A DNA stretch of 64,000 nucleotides from Haliclystus octoradiatus. Its lineage: Eukaryota; Cnidaria; Staurozoa; Stauromedusae; Haliclystidae. This document shows positions 11,998 to 22,135 of the stretch, piece after piece. Where the stretch lies: NCBI GenBank assembly GCA_916610825.1, contig OU744448.1, positions 17,111,936 to 17,175,935 on the forward strand, read 5' to 3'. Under the pieces are notes generated by a model that was given only the letters and a program-made list of their open reading frames with translations, was not told where the DNA came from and searched no databases. Each line of letters begins with the position of its first letter. Positions within the stretch are counted from its first letter, which is position 1. The position numbers and the translations under genes were made by a program.

Positions 11998-12830
11998 GGA
12001 TGATGATAACAATAGTGATATCACCGATGGTCTTTTTGCCGATCCTGGTAGTTCTAATGCAATTAACAATACAAATTCTACTGCTTATCGAATACCATCA
12101 TCAATCAAAGCACCTTACCTTGACATCTCTACAGATAGAAGAGAAAATTTTGAAATATGATACGATCGCTGGGACGCATATTATACCGTTTATGGATTAC
12201 AAGATCAACCAACTGCCTCACACTTAGCTGTATTGAAATTATGTTTATCTACCACACTAGAATGGTCCAAAAAACATGAAAGTTTGAAATGTTATCGGGC
12301 CCAACGATTTTCTTGTTCAGAATGCTTTGAAAATAAGTTGTGCACAAATTTTATTGTAATTTGACATTGGGAAATGGGGTCCCAAGGCCCCTCTAAATTA
12401 ATACGTAAAGTTAATGGGGAAAACGCTGATATTTTTCAAACGCAAATACGTCATCTTTGTGAAAACATATTCTAAATTTTGCTTACGTGGCTGTGGAGGT
12501 AATGATCTGAATAATCTGAATTTATTAATTTGAATGTTTGAATCTTTATCATTTGACAAAGATTGACACATTTATGTGAGTTACTCAAAACGTGTGCATA
12601 TTGTTTGCATTGTCGTATTTGCAATACTGAAGACACTGTCTTACGAGACCGCATAGTTAGCGGAATTCACGATGGTGAAGTTACACAAAAATTGTTATCT
12701 ATCGAAAACTTAACTTTACGAAAGGCAATAACATTATGTTGCTCCGAAGTAATGTGTGCCGCACTAAACCAGCAACTAAACAGACACAAAGTCGTAATAA
12801 TTGTACTCATGTGGGCTCATTATTATTAGC
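11998..12830 (+). pseudogene. Gypsy 2 gag remnant
   Basis: A short start (an acidic MDDDN opening at 11998, with phrases YRIPSSIKAPYLDIS and QDQP) matches the N-terminus of the Gypsy 1 gag. A stop at about 12159 breaks the frame, and a repeat insertion splits it at 12262-12547. The frame resumes with phrases CELLKTCAYCLHC and TVLRDRIVSGIHDG, homologous to Gypsy 1. The zinc knuckle seen in Gypsy 1 is not recognisable here, because the frame passes straight toward the protease. Confidence 0.65.
12262..12547. repeat. Dispersed repeat inserted in Gypsy 2 gag
   Basis: This segment interrupts gag homology. It shares many words with 25670-26240 (TGGTCCAAAAAA, CTCTAAATTAAT, CTGATATTTTTCAAA, GGTAATGATCTGAATAAT against TTAATGATCTAAATAAT, TTGAATCTTTATCATT). 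It has no coding capacity. It is a copy of an interspersed repeat family of unknown class. Confidence 0.6.
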
Positions 12831-14082
12831 CTCTACAGTTGGCCGACAAGCCCCTACAATTGATATTAAAATTGATGGGCCTATTGTGAAACCAAGTACT
12901 ATTACTGTTATGCCTGATACTGGTGCTGACATTACTGCAGCCGGTATCGATTTCCTACGTAAATTGAACATGGACAAAAACAATCCATTACCATCTGATA
13001 TTAAGCCTCGAGCTGCCGACGGACACATAATTAAAGTGATTGGCAGATTCCCGGCTGAATTTACCCTTGGCACTAAAACTGTTTTTGATGACGTGTATAT
13101 CTTAGATGGTGCCGAAGGGGTATTTATGTCTTGGTATACAAGCCTCTCACTGGGCATTTTACCTCCTAATTATCCATCACAAATGGAAACTGAAGTCACC
13201 ACATCAAATAAAAATTTTAAACCATCATTGAATCAATTATCCGACAATCATAGTCAAACGAGTAATGGTCATAGTGAAACCGCCCTTACCAATATCATGA
13301 GTGACTATTCTGACGTCTTCGACGGCGTCGTTAAATCTATGCCTGGTGAAACATTTAAAATTAGTCTTGGAGATGATGCTGTACCATTTTGCGTCAGCAC
13401 GCCAGGACGCATACCATTTGCGTATAAATCCAAATTAGAAATTGTATTACAGCAATTACAAGCTGACAACATTATTGCTCCAGTAACTGAGTCAACTGAG
13501 TGGTGTTCCCCTATTGTTGTAACACCTAAGAAGAACACTGACGACATCAGACTGTGTGTCGATTTATGTCGGTTAAATAAATATGTAAAATGTGAACGTT
13601 ATAGTTCACCTACTCCAGCAGAAGCTGTTGCTGATATTAAAACTAGTGACGCTAAAATATTTACTACGTTTGATGCTCTCAAAGGATATCATCAATGTCC
13701 ATTAGATGAAGAGAGCCAAAATTTAACAACGTTCATAACACCGTTCGGTCGTTTTAAATACCTTTGTGCCCCATTTGGAATTAGTAGTACTGTATTAGTG
13801 AACATTACAATCGTAGAATGGACGAAGCATTCGCCGGATTAACTGGATTCCGTAAAATCGTAGATGATGTCGTCATGAAAACCACGTCCGTCAATTTTTA
13901 CAACGTTGTCGGGATCGTGGTATATCTCTGAACGCTAAAAAATTTATTTACGGTCAACAGACAGTCTCTTTTGCTGGTTTCCGCTTGTCTAACGACGGAT
14001 ATCAAATTGAAAAGGCTATCGGCTATAAAAATCTTCCCGCGACCACAGAATATTACTGATTTACAATCGTTTCTTGGTTTAA
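12736..14082 (+). pseudogene. Gypsy 2 protease and reverse transcriptase
   Basis: One open frame (12736-13842) carries an aspartic protease with the active-site motif PDTGADI at about 12914-12934. A linker follows, then RT with EWCSPIVVTPKKN, IRLCVDLCRLN, FTTFDALKGYHQ and TPFGRFKYLCAPFG. A frameshift near 13790 takes the remaining RT out of frame. The catalytic VDD survives as IVDDVV at about 13858-13875. More frameshifts follow, and the sequence stops at 14082 where the 4.66-kb element is inserted. The domain resumes at 18743. Confidence 0.87.
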
Positions 14083-17000
14083 TTGAACATTAAACGAGAC
14101 TTCTTAAGGTGAAGTTTGATGTAGATTCTCCCATACCACAACAGCAGCAAAGATTAATGAGAGGCAGCGCATGCGTACTAAGATCCAATATTCAAAGCTC
14201 TCCATCCATTGATGTGATTGTGTCTAGATGTAGCCAACAAGAAACTGATTTATCCAACAAAAAATTGAGTCATTTTTATGCATGTTCAATTTCCCGGTTG
14301 CAAGTAGGGAATAAGCCGATGTTTTTGCACCGCAGCTCTTATAGACCTGTTAGTTCTCATGTATTGCGATATGCGATAGATCTGTTAGTTCTCAATGTTT
14401 TGTGATATGCGACAAGTAAGCACAGTATAACTGCACCATTTTGCGCTCTATAGGAATTCCTCTATTTCCATTACAGGTTGTTTTCTGCCAGGCACAGAAT
14501 ATTCAAATGACTAAATATGGAAAGTGAAATAATGAGTAACCTATTTGACCAGTTTTGTATACGAGTAAGATCGATCGAGTATAGAGTTTGTATTCTTCGA
14601 GCTAATACTAATGCTGTATTCTTCGAGCTAATACTAATGCTGTATTAGCGATGGCTAATTTATCAGTTATTGCTGTAAAGCATATGATCATGAGAAAACG
14701 ATTGTCCTTCATATTGCAGAACTATGGTCAAGTCCGTATGTATATGCACTGATAACGTGGCAGCGAAGGATGTACCTGGTATGCTGGTATATATAAGCGA
14801 AATTCACAAATTTGTTTATCAGCTGACGTGTCCCAATGGTTTTTCACCACACATCACAACTGTCTGCCGAGAGAGCACAATCAGCATATTGACCGGTTAT
14901 TAGTATTATAATTAATTAGTTAATTTTACTAAGATCTACACGGCACACACAGGCTAGTGATACTTCGTATCAAATTGTGTTTCCCAACGCGAAAAGGCCA
15001 ATTATATACGACCTTGGGTCACGTGATGGAATTTTGTTGTTGCTTTGTTTGTCTTGGGTTGGCCAGTATGAGGCAATTAGCAATCTTCTTCTAAATTTTG
15101 TAAAATTGAAGGCAATAGATTAAACTGATGCATCACAACAGAAGATGCACAAACTTCTAGCTTGTGAGCCTTGGTCTGAGAGCCAAGACACATAGTGGGA
15201 GCTGAACATTTCATATAGAGTCAAACATGTCAATATCAGGCTTGCCAAATTCAGCGAATACAGAGGCCCAAAGGTATATATTTCTCGGTCAAGTAGCCAC
15301 TCTCTCTGATCATGAAAAGTCTGGAGGCCTCTTATTTGCCTCATTGTTCAGAACATCTGGTATATGTATACAGAGTAGAAGTGAGGCAAATACATTTAGC
15401 CATCTATGATTTAGTTTTGCACCAAAATCAAACTACTATTGAAATATTATTAAATTCATAGAACTCACCCATGTTGTTTAGATAAGTGACAGATCTTATA
15501 ACATCTGCCAGAACTTCAAAGTGACAGTTGTTATATGTGTTGCATACGGACTGTAAGTCCAATATAATAGCCTTAAACTTCCAACCCTATAAGTTGGAAG
15601 CATCTATTTTCAGCCCATAACATATAAGACCCTATACAATATTTTTGGTTTGGAAAAGTTGCTTTCGTCAGCCGTACATATAATGTATTTTGTCATTTCG
15701 GTAAACTCACGAGGGCATAGAATTTCTATATTATGCCATCTCTAAAGGTAGGAGACATCTCTCTTTAGGACACTTCTACCATAAAAAGGATTCGTGCTCC
15801 AAACCAAGGAAAAATGATAGCATTGTTACAGCTAGTTTGGATGATTATCAAATTCAAGGCTAACATATGATTTTCAAGGGCGTACTGAGCACAAAACTTA
15901 TGCGTGGTCTATGAGAGGCATATAAATTGGAATAATGAGCATTGCCAATAAAACTTCAGATATTTATTTTTGATCACAGATCACATTGGATAGAGTAATA
16001 TGTATCTTTGAGATTGATGGCCTGCTAATTAGTAGCAAAGCTTGAGAAATTTATGATGCAACTATCTATATCATCCATTTCAAAAACTGGACATAGCAAA
16101 TAAATGGATTCCAATGATTGGGATGCGTGAATATTATGGTGTGTTCCACCCTTTCTGGTCATAGAAATGTAGATGAGATCATCATCATCATTATCATCAC
16201 CATTTATACAGAAAACCATTCAAAATACAGGTTACTTTTCCTGTATGGTTTGCAAAATCCCCAAATATAGAAATTCAGATAGGAGGTTGTGTAGCATTCT
16301 CCTGTTGTGTAGCATTCAGTTGTACTTGTCTATTATAATCCAGACACACATAGTCAAGTAGGTAAGAATTCAATTATGTGCCCTGACACAAGTTCAATAT
16401 CGTATAGTCAGATGTAATTTAGACTTTGAATAATCTGACCCCTTGTAGTACGAGGAAGTAAATTACTTACCTCATTAATTGATTGTGATGTTATTTGGCT
16501 AGGTTCCTGTACCTTTGTTGGCCAAAATACACTCATTTCGAGTTATTTGACGTGAATTGGGCATCGACAGCTATTGTTTGGCTTTGACTGTTTCTAAAAC
16601 ATTTTTTCTTTGTCTGAAGATTCATCTCCAGCTAGAGTTGAGCCCACTACGTTGGTTATATCACACAGCAACTTAAATTGTAGATACAAATCATTCTGCT
16701 ACATTTTCCTTGTGCCAGATTGAGGTTATGATTTGCTGATGTCAGCAAGATCATGGCACCAAATAATGCACTCAAAATCTCCTCTGGCATAGTATAAAAT
16801 AGGTAATATCAATCTATCATAGGCAACAATTGTTATGGGAATAATCCCAGCAACAAATGTGGATTGCACACCCTGCAAGTCAAACGTTTGTGTTTCTTGA
16901 TTTTTGACTATATTATACAACAAGCTTTTACATGTTGAACACGTGTATGATTGTTGCCCGGATTCTCACGCAAAGAATCGCTACAACTGGCAAAACAATA

Positions 17001-18741
17001 TTTGGCACAGTCATTAAAGACTCACATTGTTCTGGTAATGAAATATTACCCGATAATATTATATATTTTTTTTTTTGGACCTTCTGTCCTCCAGTAATGT
17101 TCTTATCATCAGAATGAGAATGATGTTGAACACGGGCACGGTTGCTATGGGCATTTTCATGCAAAGAATCCACAACCGGCAATAAATCATTCAGCAAAGT
17201 CATAACAGACTTAACTGTACTGGTAATGAAATATCACCTGAACTTTCTTTTTGGACCTTCGGTCTTCCAGTAATGTTCTCATCATCAGAATGATGTTGAA
17301 CACGGGCACGGTTACTATGGGCATTCTCGTGCAAAGAATCCACAACCGGCAATAAATTATTCAGCAAAGTCATTACAGACTTACCTTCTACTGGTAATGA
17401 AGTATTACCTTCTTTTTGGACCTTCGGTCCTCCAGTAATGTTCTCATCATCAGAATGATGTTGAACACGGACACGGTTGCTATCGGCATTCTCACACAAA
17501 GAATCCACAACCGGCAATAAATTATTCAGCAAAGTCATTACAGACTTAGCTTGTACTGGTAATGAAATATTACCTGAACTTTCTTTTTGGACCTTCGGTC
17601 CTCCAGTAATGTTCTCATCATCAGAATGATGTTGAACACGGACATGGTTGCTATCGGCATTCTCACGCAGAGACTCCACAACCGGCAATAAATTATTCAG
17701 CAAAGTCATTACAGACTTACCTTGTACTGGTAATGAAGTATTACCTGAACTTTCTTTTTGGACCTTCGGTCCTCCAGTAATGTTCTCATCATCAGAATGA
17801 TGTTGAACACGGACACGGTTGCTATCGGCATTCTCACGCAGAGAATCCACAACCGGCAATAAATTATTCAGCAAAGTCATTACAGACTTACCTTGTACTG
17901 GTAATGAAGTATTACCTGAACTTTCTTTTTGGACCTTCGGTCCTCCAGTAATGTTCTCATCATCAGAATGATGTTGAACACGGACACGGTTGCTATCGGC
18001 ATTCTCACACAAAGAATCCACAACCGGCAATAAATTATTCAGCAAAGTCATTACAGACTTAACTTGTACTGGTAATGAAATATTACCTGAACTTTCTTTT
18101 TGGACCTTCGGTCCTCCAGTAATGTTCTCATCATCAGAATGATGTTGAACACGGACACGGTTGCTATCGGCATTCTCACGCAAAGAATCCACAACCGGCA
18201 ATAAATTATTCAGCAAAGTCATTACAGACTTAACTTGTACTGGTAATGAAATATTACCTGAACTTTCTTTTTGGACCTTCGGTCCTCCAGTAATGTTCTC
18301 ATCATCAGAATGATTTTGAACACGGACACGGTTGCTATTGGCATTCTCACGCAAAGAATCCACAACCGGCAATAAATTATTCAGCAAAGTCATTACATTC
18401 CCCAGAATCTTCCGTTATCTCTGTTTCGTTCAAGGTCTTGGAAGCCATTATGACATCCAAAAATCCACAACGTCGTTGTTTTCCTTGGACATTTCCAACG
18501 ATAAAAATCAAGTTAAACAACCAAAAACAGATATAAAATACTTTAGATCAAACTGATTCAAATAAATAATAATAAAAGTATAAATACGAAACCAGATCGG
18601 CAAGATTAATTCTGTAAACTGTATTCAAAACTTTGAAAAATCAGAAATAGTACCGACATAGTAGAAGCACATGCTGTAAAATTGGATTTTAGTACGCATG
18701 CGCTGCCTCTCATTAATCTTTGCTGCTGTGGTATGGGAGAA
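14083..18741. mobile_element. 4.66-kb element with 65-bp inverted repeats, nested in Gypsy 2
   Basis: RT/connection homology stops at GGTTTAATT (14075-14083) and resumes at AATTAATCAACT (18741), so the interval is an insertion. TTAA is present at both borders (14079-14082 and 18742-18745), suggesting a TTAA target duplication. Long inverted repeats lie at 14125-14189 and 18681-18742, about 95% alike, with CATACCACA, AGGCAGCGCATGCGTACT and ATCCAAT as landmarks. The left repeat starts 42 bp inside the border, and that stretch is unexplained. Inside, the only striking ORF is the 57-residue tandem-repeat array at 16928-18395 (minus). No transposase is recognised in 14190-16900, where I see only short unrelated ORFs and small tandem duplications (14335-14410 and 14585-14645). 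Confidence 0.75.
16928..18448 (-). CDS. Tandem-repeat ORF, 57-residue units, function unknown
   Basis: On the minus strand, 18393 to 17200 is one open frame made of seven copies of a 57-residue unit (171 bp). Each unit starts MTLLNNLLPVVDSL, continues with a charged N/D/H-rich middle (SDDENITGGPKVQ) and ends near SLPVQ-KSV. One unit is two codons shorter and stays in frame. A stop precedes an eighth, more diverged unit (17203 down to about 16990), followed by a ninth fragment. No signal peptide, membrane segment or known domain is seen. A separate ATG at 18448-18446 opens a 23-codon frame (MASKTLNETEITEDSG) that is out of frame with the array by one base. The array lies inside the 4.66-kb inverted-repeat element. 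It could be an element-encoded repeat protein or simply a minisatellite whose 171-bp period preserves frame. Confidence 0.5.
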
Positions 18742-18742
18742 T

Positions 18743-20290
18743 TAATCAACTATCATCATTTACTGACACTATTTCTACATTAGCTGAACCATTAAGACCA
18801 CTTCTTAAACATGATAATGAATTTGTTTGGTCTGATTGTCATGACAACGCGTTTAATTCTACCAAAACAGCTTTGCTTTCAGTACCAATGTTAGCTTATT
18901 TTGACCCTTCTAAACCTACTACACTTTCTACAGACGCTAGCCGCCTTAAGGGTTTACGTTTTGTTCTGCAACAGCAACAATCAGATGGCACATGTCGTCT
19001 CGTGCAAGCCGGTTCCCGCTTCTTATCATCGGCGGAATCACGCTATGCAATGATTGAACTTGAATTATTAGCAGTTGTTTGGGCCATTGTTAAATGTTAT
19101 ACATTTTTAATGGGTATAAATAACTTTGACATTCATGTGGACCACAAACCATTGGTTCCTATTTTAAACAGTTTCAGGCTGGACAAAATCTCCAATCCAC
19201 GACTTCAACGACTACGAATGAAGCTACTCCCATACAATTTCAAGGTCATCTGGATTCCTGGTAAAGATCACCATTCAGCCGACGCCCTATCTTGCTCTCC
19301 AGTCTCAATGCCAACTGATGATGACGCAGAAGCAGACCTTGACGCTAACATCTTTCTCAACAAGATCTATACCATCAACTATTTGGAATCACAAGTCGAC
19401 TTACGCACTCAAGAAGTACTGCAGAATGGGAATCGTGACAATGATTACCAATCTCTACGGCAACTCATCCGTGATGGCTTTCCAGATGCTAAACATGATT
19501 TCCCTGCCCCCCTCAGAAGTTATTGGAACATACGTCATCATTTGGCAATTGACGATAACCTCATACTATATGGTTGTCGCCTAGTAATTCCATCATCTCT
19601 GCGACCTTCAATCTTATCAAAACTGCACGAAGGGCACCAAGGAATACTTCGCACACGTCAACGTGCACGCTTGTTGTCTATTGGCCTGGAATCGATGCTG
19701 CTATCGAACAACTCATCAAAACATGTCCAGATTGCCAAAAAGATCTACCATCTCAGTGCAAAGAGCCTCTCAAGTCTCGCCTGTCTGCATCAAAAGCATT
19801 CGAAATCCTACATGCGGACCTTGGTCAGTACGCTGGTCATCAGTTCCTGGTCGTCATTGACGCGTACTCTGGCTGACCTTTTGTATTCTTGGCAGTCATT
19901 CACCTAGTACTTCAATTATAGAATCTTTCAAACAAATTTTTTGCCAAACATCTATACCAAATTACTTCATCTCGGACAATGGCTCTCAATTTACAGCCAA
20001 AGGTTTCGAAGATTTTCTATTGCAATGGGGTATTACTACATTCCCATCTTCACCATATTATCCACAGTCGAATGGCCGTGCAGAAGCCGGTATAAAATCC
20101 ATGAAAAAGCTACTTCGTCGCTGTTGGAATAGATCAACAGCCAAACTCAATCTAGATGACTGGACCAAAGCCCTTCTTCAATATCGTAACACACCTGGTG
20201 CTGATGGCCGCTCACCTTCTCAAATTGTATTTGGCCATACTGCTCAAGACACCCTTCCCACCCATCGACGCACCTTTACTCCTGAGTGGC
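18743..20290 (+). pseudogene. Gypsy 2 RNase H and integrase
   Basis: The frame resumes after the nested insertion with INQLSSFTDTIS, continues through the RNase H domain (STDASRLKG, IELELLAVVWAI, DHKPLVPIL, HHSADALS) to the integrase zinc-binding region (LHEGHQGILRTRQRAR). A frameshift near 19665 moves the frame to PDCQKDLPSQ and IDAYSG, and another follows near 19875. The third frame holds ISDNGSQFTAKGF and NGRAEAGIKSMKK, completing the D-D-E triad. Coding ends at 20290 in TFTPEW, where a 513-bp element is inserted. Confidence 0.87.
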
Positions 20291-20803
20291 TGTAAGCTCC
20301 AATATTACCTTAATATATTAACTAATACGCATGCGTACTGAAGCAATACAATTTGCGTGCTCATGACCAAGTGTTCAGTTGGCAACAAAATCGAATCCAT
20401 CAACATCAACATCGTTATATCGTAATATTAGTAGAAATAACATATTTACAATAAACATTTAAAGTATACTATTATTAGCCCATCAATCATATTAACATCA
20501 ACAACGAAAAACAAAGAAGCAGCTGACACACGGTATGACATTATAATTTATTAGTTTAGTTTAGTGTTAAATTAATCATTACTCATATAATCAATATAGC
20601 TAACTCATTTTACCTTTCCTATCTTATAGTTTAAAACAAGTTTCCATATCATATTGTACATATCAAAGAGATCAATGGTTATGTGTTATTGTTAAAAGCT
20701 GTGTCTATTTCTTGAGTATTCTATGTCTATCTATTCGCTTTCATCAATCTATGTATCTGTCAAGTTACCGCCAACTCATCGTTATAATCAATTTGGCAGC
20801 TAC
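20291..20803. mobile_element. 513-bp non-autonomous element in Gypsy 2 integrase
   Basis: The integrase frame breaks after TTTACTCCTGAGTGGC and continues in the same frame after a second AGTGGC at 20804-20809, giving an apparent 6-bp target duplication (20285-20290). The ends are weakly inverted (TGTAAGCTCC against GTAGCTGCC). It has no coding capacity and is AT-rich, with several microsatellite-like runs. Confidence 0.7.
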
Positions 20804-21066
20804 AGTGGCAACAGTCTGCACATGAAGCTGAAACAAAAGCTGCATTAACACACAACAAACTTGAACGTCAATACAACACTCAAGCACATTATCTTCCTTA
20901 CCTAGAAGTTGGAAATCATGTAGCAGTTCAGCACCGTATCACTAAAGACTGGGACAAATACAGTACCATCGTTTCCTGTTTGAACAATCGCGACTACCTT
21001 ATCAAATTGGTCAGTGGATTAGTTTACGTCGCAACCGTTGTCTGATTCGTCGCCGTTACCCGGTAT
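20804..21066 (+). pseudogene. Gypsy 2 integrase C-terminus
   Basis: The in-frame continuation after the 513-bp insert reads HNKLERQYNTQAH, LEVGNHVAVQHRITKDWDKY and RDYLIKLVSG, the C-terminal GPY/F-like region seen in Gypsy 1. It then breaks (VVstop, with LIRRRYPV in another frame) and ends where the terminal repeat begins. The S/T-rich tail present in Gypsy 1 is absent. Confidence 0.8.
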
Positions 21067-21559
21067 ATCTTTTAAAGTTAACATTTTCTCAAGCTGCGAA
21101 AAAAACTTCAGTGTAGGGTGCTCTTATAAAACATATATTATGTGTTGATAATAATAGTCAGAGAATCAGACAATTATGTTTGCTACTTGAAGTTTCACGC
21201 TGAATCTTTCATCAGGCAATAATCTATTCAATGGAAAAAAAAACTGATGTGTAGAATGTAGATAGCATGTTTTTCATTGACTAGATTATTTCCTGGTGAT
21301 CGTTTCGGTGTGAAAAACAAATAGAAAATATGAATGCCTGATTCTCTGACTATATTGTTATTTAAGCTCTACTATTTACCTATTGAATTGAGCCCTGTGT
21401 TGGATCAGTAATGTGCGATATTCAGTTTAACTCATAGTCATGTAACCTAGCCTCTTGTTCATGTAATATATATAATCTGTTCTTTTCTCAATATATTCAT
21501 TCTGTTGATAACTCCACTGCGTGTTTATCTTGAGTCATCGTTCTAACGATTATCATACA
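21067..21559 (+). repeat. Right terminal repeat of Gypsy 2
   Basis: Copy of 11410-11893 with scattered substitutions and one small rearrangement where GTGTGAAACTTC has become GTGTGAAAAAC. It begins directly after a truncated integrase C-terminal coding region. There is no polypurine tract before the internal TGTTGGATC, in contrast to Gypsy 1. Confidence 0.75.
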
Positions 21560-22135
21560 AGTAAGACAACGTTTTACAATATTAAAGTGTGTGTTATAAT
21601 CATTGAACAGTTGTTTACTATTACTTTCTAAGTAACTCAGACGTCCGTAACACTCAAGTCTCATTTTTGAGCTTGTATAATAATTTGTAAATGCAATTTA
21701 TCAACATGCCACATAATACATATATTATGATTGATTATCTGCAAATATTTATCCAAATAGGCCTAAGTTTATAGCAACTAAAACATCACAATAATACTAA
21801 TTTTGGATTATACCTTTAATATTTTGTTTTTCATTATCAATTTCAGCAAACAGTCACTAGCCAACATCAAAAATATTTTTTTTCCCTAGCTGATGACACA
21901 AGGATTAAAAATTGAAGCTGAGTTGATGTTTAAGTTCAGGATTCAAAACAAATTCTTTTTGATTTTCAGCTGGAAGCCTTTGGTGCAAAATAACATGTAT
22001 GCACAACTGTAGGCCTATTATCGTTCTTATATGCTATGCTATTGGATATGCGCTGTTTTCGTGAACCTCTACCAGGTTTTAAATCTGTAATGATTATGCT
22101 AGTCCAATGTGCGCTGTGTATTTATTTTCTCTCAG

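Larger units (their letters stand above)
11410..21559 (+). mobile_element. Ty3/Gypsy LTR retrotransposon 2, plus strand, with nested insertions
   Basis: Direct repeats at about 11410-11893 and 21067-21559 are roughly 97% alike by eye and bound a Gypsy-order interior. The last ~160 bp of each (TGTTGGATCA to ATCATACA) is the LTR proper by comparison with Gypsy 1. The first ~325 bp is extra sequence shared by both ends. The primer-binding-site candidate TGGCGCTGCGAG (11894-11905) directly follows the left copy. Inside are gag (broken), a protease with PDTGADITAAG, RT with IVDDVV, RNase H, and integrase with a D-D-E triad. Three insertions interrupt it: 12262-12547, about 14083-18741, and 20291-20803. 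It is in opposite orientation to Gypsy 1. No clear target duplication was found. Confidence 0.88.
1463..22135 (+). other. TAF6L intron 2, a 20.7-kb transposon cluster
   Basis: The intron runs from a GTATTT donor to a TTCTCTCAG acceptor, with frame and homology continuous across it. Nearly all of it is explained by mobile DNA: a subterminal-repeat element, two Gypsy retrotransposons in opposite orientation, several hAT-type elements, a 4.66-kb inverted-repeat element and a 0.5-kb element. Unassigned parts are 8545-8850, 10472-11409 and 21560-22135. In 10472-11409 one T/Q-rich 60-codon ORF at 10870-11052 is not recognisable and may be chance. Confidence 0.8.

Noticed and set aside
16928..18395. 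Regular array reminiscent of CRISPR or satellite repeats
   Set aside because: Units are contiguous 171-bp direct repeats with no variable spacers, in an animal genome. It is a minisatellite or tandem-repeat ORF, not CRISPR.
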